The translations under genes and the position numbers were made by a program. The notes under the pieces are model-generated. The model was given only the letters and a program-made list of their open reading frames with translations. It ran no database searches and was not told the origin of the DNA. This document shows, piece by piece, positions 1 through 5,796 of a stretch of 8,696 bases of DNA. This stretch comes from Helicobacteraceae bacterium (lineage in GTDB: Bacteria; Campylobacterota; Campylobacteria; Campylobacterales; SZUA-545): the NCBI GenBank assembly GCA_031276985.1, contig JAISMA010000113.1, forward strand, positions 1 through 8,696, read 5' to 3'. Every line of letters begins with the position of its first letter. Position 1 is the first letter of the stretch.

Positions 1-1
1 A

Positions 2-991
2 GACTTTATCTCCAAAGACAAGATAACCATACAAGACGATAAGCTAACTATGAAGGTAGAGCTTGATAAGGACAACGTTCATCTATTCGCCCATGCCTTC
101 TGCTTCGTAAGCGATCATAAACAAGAGGGATACCTGCAAACCGATCTAAACAGGAGCGTGAAGGTTGAGAATATAGAGACTAGAGATTATCTTGTCTCTC
201 CCAATAAGAGCGACAATAAGAACAAAGGGGCTTCGGGCGATAAACCCAAACAAAGCGAGAACGAAACCAAAGGAAACGTTCAGGCTAAAGGCGACAAACC
301 CCAAACGGCGACTAAACAAGACGAAACCAATAAACCTAAAGATACTTCAACCAAAGACGATCCAACTCAAACCATACAAGACGACAATCCGTCCTCTAAC
401 GACAATCAACTGATCGTCAAACTAAAGCTCAACGTAGAAGACCCTACGGATGACGAGCTAAAGACAATCTTTATCGATCAAAGCAAGATCGACAAGGATA
501 ACAAATCTATCGATACGTCTAAATCCCTTCTTGATCTCAAAGGCGACATTGAGCCTAAAGGCAGTTTCATACTCTATAAGCTAACCATACAAGATAGCGA
601 CTACGATCTAGCCCAAATATCCCATAAAGCCTACGTTGAAGGCAAAGAGAAGGAGGGGGTTGTGGCGGATACTTATATGTTCGCTCCGCAAGACATAAAA
701 GTTAGGAATGTGAGAAATGATAGCGAAAATATGTCTTATATATCAGAAATAGATCCCGATCGTGTCTTTTATGTTAGGGCGGATGCCGATCTGGAGGATG
801 GAACGGGGGTTACGGTCGGAATATACATTCTTGACAAAAACGGTTCAATAATTCATACGGAAAGCAAAAAGGCAACGGTAAAAGATATGAAGATCGAGGA
901 AAGTTTTATGCTCAGCGATATTGCTGAAAACAAAAATATAGAGTGGGATAATATATCGCAGATAAAAGGATTCGTCAAATGGATAAAGTAG
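2..991 (+). CDS. Hypothetical protein, 5'-truncated by window edge; linker-rich, possibly secreted or spike-associated
   Basis: The frame is open to the left edge (329 residues visible), and the first ATG, at 50, has no ribosome binding site in front of it. The true start is therefore outside the window. Three parts can be seen. The first is an N-terminal beta-rich segment (to about residue 67). Next is a low-complexity linker of Lys, Asp, Asn, Thr and Pro (about residues 68-140). The last is a C-terminal region with two further beta-like segments ending in FVKWIK. The segment before the linker and the one around residues 195-245 share a faint pattern (a hydrophobic strand, then K-x-E-G, then KVxN), so an internal domain repeat is possible. 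No signal peptide or membrane segment is visible. The gene overlaps the next one by 13 bp, implying co-translation. I do not recognise the family. A role as an adaptor or carrier of the downstream toxin-like protein is inference only. Confidence 0.8.
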   Translation, partial: DFISKDKITIQDDKLTMKVELDKDNVHLFAHAFCFVSDHKQEGYLQTDLNRSVKVENIETRDYLVSPNKSDNKNKGASGDKPKQSENETKGNVQAKGDKPQTATKQDETNKPKDTSTKDDPTQTIQDDNPSSNDNQLIVKLKLNVEDPTDDELKTIFIDQSKIDKDNKSIDTSKSLLDLKGDIEPKGSFILYKLTIQDSDYDLAQISHKAYVEGKEKEGVVADTYMFAPQDIKVRNVRNDSENMSYISEIDPDRVFYVRADADLEDGTGVTVGIYILDKNGSIIHTESKKATVKDMKIEESFMLSDIAENKNIEWDNISQIKGFVKWIK

Positions 992-1500
992 AATCCACAA
1001 TCGAAACAAGTTGCGTTAATGTTCGCATAGGAAACAGACCCGGGTTAATTTTGTTCTCGGAACAAAGAGACGTTGATTATGCTATAAAGCATATGAGTAG
1101 CCGGTTTAACGTGGATGTTAGAACGAACACGTTTCCCATTTATGGACACGGCGTAGAAGGCTATAGCTCCGTTAAGTATGAAAAAGATGAAAGCAAAAGC
1201 TATGAAGGCAACGATATAACGGCTATGCAAGCGCTTGTTGAAAGAATGAGAAAAGCGGGCTTCAGAGACGGAATGAGGGTTCATCTTTATGTTTGCTATG
1301 GCGCTAAACAGCCTACAGATCCCAATGTGGACTTTCCTTTGGCTCAATATTTAGCTAACGCGTTGCCCAAAGGAACTAAAGTAACTTCATCGACTGGCAG
1401 GTATGCCTTTGACGGAATTGTAAACCTAGCGCTTGGCAAGCAATGTCTTACGACAGGCGATGAATTGACGTTTACGCATCAAGCTGGGCAAAATCAATGA
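979..1500 (+). CDS. Putative caspase-like (clan CD) cysteine peptidase domain protein, toxin-like
   Basis: This is a 173-aa soluble protein. The ATG at 979 lies inside the end of the upstream gene and is preceded by AAGGA at 966-970 (8-nt spacing), which supports the start. His57 sits in YGHGVEG after a hydrophobic strand. Cys106 sits in HLYVCYGA after another strand, with a helix between them (TAMQALVERMRKAGF). A helix and the strand GTKVTSSTG follow. This His-Gly / strand-Cys-x-Gly order is the dyad layout of clan CD peptidases (C80/MARTX CPD, CHAT, caspase-like). In those families the Cys often lies in a C-x-(S/T/G)-G or C-x-G-A context. No signal peptide is present. The position between a linker-rich carrier-like gene and an anchored small protein suggests a delivered effector with its immunity gene, but that is inference. 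Alternatively it may be a non-catalytic fold relative. The existence of the gene is secure; the function is moderate to low confidence. Confidence 0.75.
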   Translation: MDKVESTIETSCVNVRIGNRPGLILFSEQRDVDYAIKHMSSRFNVDVRTNTFPIYGHGVEGYSSVKYEKDESKSYEGNDITAMQALVERMRKAGFRDGMRVHLYVCYGAKQPTDPNVDFPLAQYLANALPKGTKVTSSTGRYAFDGIVNLALGKQCLTTGDELTFTHQAGQNQ

Positions 1501-2323
1501 AAACGGCGATTGTGTGGGCGATCGTGTTTGTCGCGGTTATTTTTGTTACGTCGCATCCTGATTTCTGGTTGTTTCTTATGCATTCGTCTCATGATCATTG
1601 TAAAAAAATTATTCATCAGAAGTGGAAGTTGCGGCGTTTGAAAGATTAACCGACGAAGGCAATATAAGCGCCTTTTTTTATTTACTAGATTACACTATAT
1701 ACTGCGATAAGAACGCTGATATTGACAAGAAATTGTACTACTACAAAAAGTATCAATTTGTTGAACGAGAAGCGTATCGGTTTGCAATGCACGCGGGGTT
1801 GCCAGGTTGGACTAAAGACATTGACATAAATACAGTAATATCTAACCTAGAAAACGAAGCCAGATATAACTCGAACGAAAGAATACTATTGGCGCACGTA
1901 TACAGCAATCGCAATTACTATGGAGCTGTCAAGGAGCCAAACATCCCCAAATCCCTCTACTACTCCAAACTAGACGGCTGCGATACAAACAAAGAATACT
2001 CTTACGCCTCATATCTACATACGCTTTTTCACAACTATCCCGACAACAAAGAATATATCAAAGTAGCCTACGCTATGCTCTTGTTCACAAAGTTCAACGC
2101 TAAAAACTTCTATAATTACTCAAACTTTGAAACGCTAGAGCAGAATATGACTTCAAGATTAGATAGCAAAGAGGTTAGCTACGTTATCCGCAATTATCAA
2201 GACATCATCGCCAAAGAATGCGAAGGCATACTTGCCGATCATCGCCTAATTCCAACAGAAGCAAAGCTAAATCGTTACGCCTTCCCTCTTAAAAGCGACG
2301 ATCAAAGCGCAACCAAAAGATAA
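1497..2323 (+). CDS. Membrane-anchored hypothetical protein with frameshift at an A7 run (putative immunity protein)
   Basis: A start codon at 1497 overlaps the upstream stop as ATGA, typical of translational coupling. It opens a frame beginning MKTAIVWAIVFVAVIFV, a single N-terminal hydrophobic anchor. That frame ends after 50 codons at 1647-1649. The long frame that follows (to 2323) is closed upstream by a stop at 1601-1603 and has only a GTG at 1622, with no good ribosome binding site. Joining the two frames by -1 at the A7 run 1602-1608 gives one continuous 275-aa protein: N-in anchor, then a soluble, Tyr/Asn-rich, mostly helical domain. I take this to be the intact gene. Causes could be a sequencing error, a phase-variable A-tract (A8 restores the frame), slippage during expression, or a recent mutation. 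The helical part (for example DEGNISAFFYLLDY and YASYLHTLFHNYPD) is vaguely Sel1/TPR-like. The product may sit on the periplasmic side as immunity to the preceding toxin-like protein; this is inferred from gene order only. Confidence 0.65.
1602..1608 (+). repeat. A7 homopolymer at frameshift point
   Basis: Seven A residues lie exactly where the anchor frame and the long soluble frame of the third gene meet. An A8 tract would fuse them into one 275-aa reading frame. The run is in a TGT AAA AAA A context, which is not a canonical X-XXY-YYZ slippery heptamer in the upstream frame. Length variation, transcript slippage or a base-calling error are therefore better explanations than classic ribosomal frameshifting. 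Confidence 0.7.
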
Positions 2324-2480
2324 CGCAAGCAATCCAACTATCCCAACCTCTCTTTTATCTCAAACGAACCGTCGGATCATCAAACGATCGCCTTTCGTCA
2401 TATCCGTAACTGATGCAGAAACTATCCCTGACTCCTTTTTTTATCTAACCAAGCGATCGCCTTTTATCATACTCGCGCGA

Positions 2481-2532
2481 GCGACAGCTTTCGAAGGAAG
2501 CATCTGTCGCGGAGGAATGCGGGTATCTAAAA
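2481..2532 (+). repeat. Intergenic repeat, copy A
   Basis: This copy begins with GCGACAG and pairs with CTGTCGC at 2504-2510 (7-bp stem, 16-nt loop). It continues through GGAGGAATGCGGGTATCTAAAA. It aligns along its length with 2738-2790, with substitutions spread throughout, which suggests an old dispersed element. The tail GCGGGTATCTAAAA recurs in inverse orientation at 8363-8385. Confidence 0.7.
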
Positions 2533-2576
2533 TCGCGTAACGATGACAATGGCGATCGTATTGCGAGGGTTAATTG

Positions 2577-2621
2577 AATGGATTTCCACTTTCGCGGGAA
2601 TGACGTTTTCGCTTCGTCATT
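2577..2621 (+). repeat. GGATT...GCGGGAATGACG palindromic repeat
   Basis: The part at 2579-2605 closely resembles the short intergenic palindrome GGATTCCCGC-TTTC-GCGGGAATGACG that recurs in many bacterial genomes, with its left arm decayed here (GGATTTCCAC). It is followed by a second inverted pair, AATGACG (2599-2605) with CGTCATT (2615-2621), separated by a 9-nt loop. A related copy lies at 8445-8473. Confidence 0.65.
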
Positions 2622-2737
2622 GGCATGACGCAAAGCGTTCGAGGAAACGACGTTGCGGTCGCGGCGACGGTTTGCGATCGCTTTGCGCCAAGAAAACTCG
2701 TTAACAAACGCAAGAATAAAGCGTCATTCCAGCAAAA

Positions 2738-2790
2738 GCGATAGCCTTCGAAGCAAGCGCAAGGCGCGGAGGAATGCGAGTATTCATTCC
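2738..2790 (+). repeat. Intergenic repeat, copy B
   Basis: This is a second copy of the element at 2481-2532. It shares GCGA.AGC.TTCGAAG.AAGC and the block GCGGAGGAATGCG, but has lost the left-arm palindrome. A CGTCATTCC half-repeat precedes it at 2722-2730. Confidence 0.65.
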
Positions 2791-2881
2791 TGAAACGCTC
2801 GCGTTGCGTTAAGCGATCGATTGCGCCTTTCGTTTTTCACGCATAGCGCCAGATCGCCATTTCCGCGTCTATCTGCGTCAA

Positions 2882-2895
2882 CCCGCGAATGCGGG
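2882..2895. repeat. Short perfect hairpin CCCGC-GAAT-GCGGG (repeat copy C)
   Basis: A five-base-pair stem with a GAAT loop, followed by CGTCCGGTCTCAAA. It corresponds to the GAATGCGGG core of copies A and B. No T-run follows on either strand, so it is not a standard terminator. Confidence 0.45.
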
Positions 2896-2952
2896 CGTCC
2901 GGTCTCAAAGCATTCGCATTGTTTTAATGCGCCGCAATCCCTCGTCGTCGTA

Positions 2953-2978
2953 ACCGCGAGAATGCGGGAGTCTAAAAG
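2953..2978 (+). repeat. Intergenic repeat, copy D (fragment)
   Basis: Contains ACCGCGAGAATGCGGGAGTCTAAAAG in the same arrangement as the core of copy A (GGAATGCGGGTATCTAAAA). The hairpin arms CCGC and GCGG remain. This is the fourth related unit within 500 bp. Confidence 0.5.
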
Positions 2979-3030
2979 AAGTCGTAAGGTTTTGCGGTTG
3001 GCGGTTGAGGCGCGGGCGGGCTAGGCGTTG

Positions 3031-5280
3031 TTAAAACTTTTGTCCCATAGTGAACTCAAAATTAGAAGTGGAATCTTCGGGTTTGTCGTCGATTGGCCAC
3101 GCCCATATAAATTGAAGCGGTCCCATCGGCGATATCCACTCCAGCGCCAAGCCGTAACTGCTGCGTTTCATATCCAGATCGTCGACGCCGATTGCGCCGT
3201 AATCGTAAAAAACCGCGAAGCGCATTTGCGATTCCGCTATAAGCGGCATGCTCAACTCGACTGAATTGTTAAACGCCCTCGTGCCGCCGATATAACGCGG
3301 ATCGCCGTTTTTATCTTTTGCCACCGCGCCGCTTGCGTCGCGTCTATATGGCGCGACGGAGCCGCTTTGATAACCGCGAATCGATCGCGCTCCGCCCAAA
3401 AATAGACGCGATCCTATCGGATATTTTTTGATGTCGTCCGCGTCCGCGTCGACATACTGAAATCGCGCGCGATAACGCAAAATAAGATCGTAATCGATCA
3501 GATCCTGAAAGCCGTAATAAAACGCGAAATTTGAAACGCTTCGCATATATTCTTCGTCCGCTCCAAAACCCGCGAATTCCGCCGATTGCGAAAGCGCGAC
3601 GCCCGATCGCGGAATAAAATAATCGTCGGTATTATCAAAGCCAACGTATGGAGTTAATGAAAGTTTTGTCGTTTTTCCATTAACGTAAAAATCGTCCGGA
3701 TCGTCGTATTCGTTTTTATTATTGGAGGAGCTTCCCGTCAAACCGCCGCTAAAGTATCGCCCGAAACGGCGGCTTGCCGTAACGCTTCCGCCTTGAGTGT
3801 CTCTAACGTACGTCGTCGCCTCGTAATGCGTGTCGTATACGCTAAAACTAAGCGAATAAACCGAATCGCGCACTCTTGGATTTGTTAAAGACACTTCGTA
3901 TCTGCGCGTGCGTTTTGACGTGTCCAATCCTAACGAATACGCAAAGCCGCTTCCAAACAGATTGCGATCGTTAATCGACGCGTTGATGATAAATCCGTCG
4001 TATGAGCTATATCCGCCGCCCACCATTAAACTGCCCGTAGATGTTTCTTTGACGACGGCGACTAAATCCATCTCGTTTTCGCTAACGCGCCGCTCTTCTA
4101 TATTAACGCTTTCAAAATAGCCGAGTCTTCTTAGCGCCGCTTTAGATTCTCTAAGATCTGTTAGATTGTACAGATCGCCCGGCGCCAAAAATATCTCTCG
4201 GCGTATAACGCGATCGAGCGTTCTGGCGTTGCCGCTGATAATTACGTTGCGAATGCGAACGGGTTTGCCGTAAGTTACGCGAAAATCGATCGATACCAAG
4301 CGATTGTTGTCGTCTTTTTTTATATCGGGCAGAACGCGGGCAAACGCATAACCGTCTCGCGCCGCCGCTTCAAAAATTTCGTCTATATCCGATCGCATTT
4401 TTTCGGAGCTAAAACGGCGGTTTGGTTTTAGCTTGAGATCCGCTATTACGTAATTTAGATCGATTAGGCGATCGGTCGCGCTTATCGTTATTTTATCTAC
4501 GTCGTAAGGCTCTCCTTCGATTACGTCGTATTCCAGCGTCGCAAAATATGTGTCAAAATCCACTCTTAAAAACGGATCGCTTACTTCCGCGTCCAGATAA
4601 CCTTCGGACATATAAAAATCTTTCAATCTCGCGCCGTCGTACGGCAGTTCCTGCAAACGCAAAGCGCCGTTGCTTCGTCCCGGAAACCAGCCCATAAATT
4701 GTTTCTCTTTATTGGCGAGTTTTGTTTGCAGATCGCTTTTATCAAAACTTTCCGCGCCGTTAAAGCGACTTTCCACTATGGTAATTCGACTGCCTTTTGC
4801 GTACGAAACTTCTAAATAAACCTTGCCGCCTTCAAAAGTCGGGACGATCTCCGCGAGAGTGTCGTAATAACCTTCGCTTTGCGCGAGAGCGATCAATCGT
4901 TTTCTTGCGGCTTCGATTCGCCTCGCGTCGTATATTTCGCCTTTTTTCACGCCGAAAACAGGCAGATATTTTTCATCGCGTTCCGTTTCGCTAATGCCTT
5001 TGAAATCAATGCGGGCGATCGTGGGTTTTTCTACAAACTTAAAGCGCAAAACGCCGCTTTTTGGCTCGTCGGCGACAATATCCGTAAAATACTCCTGCGC
5101 GAAAAGCCTGCGGATCGCCTCGTTGATCGTCTTTTGATCGACCTCTTCGTTCGCGCCGAAGCCGATAATTTCCGTCGCGGTCTGCGGCGAAAGCCGTGAA
5201 AGCGAATCAAAACGAATTTCCGCGTATACTTTCGCGTGCGAAAAAATCACAAGACAAACAAACAAAGCTAGAGCGCGCAT
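3031..5280 (-). CDS. bamA: Outer membrane protein assembly factor BamA (Omp85)
   Basis: BamA is the outer-membrane core of the BAM machine, which inserts beta-barrel proteins. From the start at 5280 the product is 749 aa, the usual length in Campylobacterota. It begins with a signal peptide MRALALFVCLVIFSHAKVYA, then periplasmic POTRA domains (about residues 23-412; the last is clear, from VRIRNVIISGNARTLD through LRRLGYFESVNIEER). The 16-strand barrel runs from about 415 to the end. The barrel carries the loop-6 motif IRGY (about residue 635, in GGARSIRGYQSGSV) and the conserved closing strands GPLQFIWAWPID and FEFTMGQKF with terminal Phe. The frame is open upstream to 5406. However, those 42 codons are Arg/Lys-rich, precede the signal peptide and overlap a fragment of duplicated transferase sequence, so the internal Met is the likely start. 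Transcribed away from the 66-aa protein and tyrA side. Confidence 0.95.
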   Translation of the reverse strand: MRALALFVCLVIFSHAKVYAEIRFDSLSRLSPQTATEIIGFGANEEVDQKTINEAIRRLFAQEYFTDIVADEPKSGVLRFKFVEKPTIARIDFKGISETERDEKYLPVFGVKKGEIYDARRIEAARKRLIALAQSEGYYDTLAEIVPTFEGGKVYLEVSYAKGSRITIVESRFNGAESFDKSDLQTKLANKEKQFMGWFPGRSNGALRLQELPYDGARLKDFYMSEGYLDAEVSDPFLRVDFDTYFATLEYDVIEGEPYDVDKITISATDRLIDLNYVIADLKLKPNRRFSSEKMRSDIDEIFEAAARDGYAFARVLPDIKKDDNNRLVSIDFRVTYGKPVRIRNVIISGNARTLDRVIRREIFLAPGDLYNLTDLRESKAALRRLGYFESVNIEERRVSENEMDLVAVVKETSTGSLMVGGGYSSYDGFIINASINDRNLFGSGFAYSLGLDTSKRTRRYEVSLTNPRVRDSVYSLSFSVYDTHYEATTYVRDTQGGSVTASRRFGRYFSGGLTGSSSNNKNEYDDPDDFYVNGKTTKLSLTPYVGFDNTDDYFIPRSGVALSQSAEFAGFGADEEYMRSVSNFAFYYGFQDLIDYDLILRYRARFQYVDADADDIKKYPIGSRLFLGGARSIRGYQSGSVAPYRRDASGAVAKDKNGDPRYIGGTRAFNNSVELSMPLIAESQMRFAVFYDYGAIGVDDLDMKRSSYGLALEWISPMGPLQFIWAWPIDDKPEDSTSNFEFTMGQKF

Positions 5281-5321
5281 CGCAATCCATTTTTGGGCTA
5301 AAAGGCGCGATTTTATCCAAT

Positions 5322-5378
5322 GCGCGATTAGTCCGCCAAAAAATCGCCGCGATCGCGCTTGCCGCTGGCGTTTTTGAG
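5322..5378 (+). repeat. Mosaic duplicate of transferase 5' sequences in the bamA upstream region
   Basis: The first part, from 5322 (GCGCGATTAGTCCGCCAAAA), is identical to 5754-5773. It is followed directly by a segment closely matching 5827-5865 (ATCGCCGCGATCGCGCTTGC... GTTTTTGAG), the code for KIAAIALAAGVFE at the transferase N-terminus. The roughly 53 bp that separate these parts in the downstream copy, including the ribosome binding site and start, are missing here. It lies outside the true bamA coding region and gives rise to the false N-terminal extension of that frame. Confidence 0.75.
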
Positions 5379-5458
5379 CGGCGCTTGGAGCGATTGCCTT
5401 ACGCAAAGTTTAATCGGCGCGCTTTGCCGCCGTCCTTAAACGTTGATTAAACTTACGG

Positions 5459-5464
5459 TACAAT
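5459..5464 (+). promoter_or_regulatory. Probable -10 box for the 66-aa membrane protein gene
   Basis: TACAAT lies 30 bp before the start codon at 5495. A -35 match is poor (TTAAAC at 5436-5441, 17-bp spacing), but weak -35 boxes are normal for housekeeping promoters in Campylobacterota. Predicted start of transcription is near 5471. Confidence 0.4.
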
Positions 5465-5494
5465 CGCAAAATTTTACGACAAAAAGGGCGCATA

Positions 5495-5695
5495 ATGAAA
5501 CTTTCGCAAATTTTATTCTTTGCGATTGCTCTAACGCTTATAATTGGCAATACGATCGCGATATTGTCCGTCGATTTTATGAGACCTCTTTTTCCTTATT
5601 GGATTGGAGGGATGTGCTTGGGGTTATTTTTGGGGATTTTTATTACTTTGCGTCAAAAAAGAAAGCAAAAACTCGCGTCCGCCGAGCAGAATTAA
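5495..5695 (+). CDS. Small two-helix membrane protein, unknown function
   Basis: A 66-aa protein with two hydrophobic helices: about residues 5-26 (ILFFAIALTLIIGNTIAILS) and 34-52 (PYWIGGMCLGLFLGIFITL). A strongly basic tail (RQKRKQK) follows and should lie in the cytoplasm, placing both ends inside. The ATG at 5495 has AAGGG at 5484-5488 with 6-nt spacing and a plausible -10 box at 5459. This makes it far more credible than the overlapping frame starting at 5443. It is divergent from bamA and upstream of the transferase. I do not recognise the family. Its place beside bamA may hint at an envelope role, but nothing in the sequence shows this. Confidence 0.75.
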   Translation: MKLSQILFFAIALTLIIGNTIAILSVDFMRPLFPYWIGGMCLGLFLGIFITLRQKRKQKLASAEQN

Positions 5696-5707
5696 ATCAA
5701 AGCCGTA

Positions 5708-5764
5708 TTTTGGCTCTCGACGCAAACCTATACCGATTTTAAGCGTATCGCGGCGCGATTAGTC
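5708..5764 (+). repeat. Duplicated internal fragment of the transferase gene
   Basis: The first 37 bases (5708-5744) are identical to 6647-6683 inside the transferase coding region. Similarity continues with a few substitutions to about 5764 (versus 6703). In the corresponding frame it encodes FWLSTQTYTDFKRIAARLV, against FWLSTQTYTDFKHIVARLA in the gene. It is a remnant of a second copy or a recombination product, ending at a TGA at 5780-5782. Confidence 0.85.
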
Positions 5765-5796
5765 CGCCAAAACGCGCCGTGAAAACAAGGAAATGT

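Larger units (their letters stand above)
2324..3030. other. Intergenic region with degenerate palindromic repeats, no convincing gene
   Basis: About 700 bp separate the left cassette from the 3' end of bamA. The open frames here are short, lack ribosome binding sites and translate to Arg/Ser-rich sequence without domain features, so I treat them as chance. The stretch holds several diverged copies of short repeats containing GGAATGCGGGTATCTAAAA-like and GCGGGAATGACG-like cores (listed separately). It also holds a near-repeat of a CGATCGCCTTT-containing segment at about 2383-2403 and 2451-2472. No clear hairpin-plus-T-run terminator was found for either flanking gene. Confidence 0.7.

Noticed and set aside
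1599..1610. Programmed -1 ribosomal frameshift site at A7
   Set aside because: In the upstream frame the heptamer is T-AAA-AAA, not a canonical slippery site, and no strong downstream stem was seen; tract-length variation or sequencing error is simpler.
2445..2633. 62-codon minus-strand frame in the repeat region
   Set aside because: It runs through palindromic repeats, has no domain pattern and no convincing start signal.
2324..3030. CRISPR array, suggested by several similar units
   Set aside because: Units are unevenly spaced, strongly diverged and palindromic; there is no constant repeat with spacers of equal length.
2821..3264. Open frames of 67 and 78 codons on the plus strand after the repeat region
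   Set aside because: No ribosome binding site, Arg/Ser-rich chance composition; the second is largely antisense to the bamA 3' end.
5443..5742. 99-codon frame overlapping the small membrane protein
   Set aside because: It has no ribosome binding site, and its sequence is the shifted reading of the 66-aa gene and of the duplicated transferase fragment.
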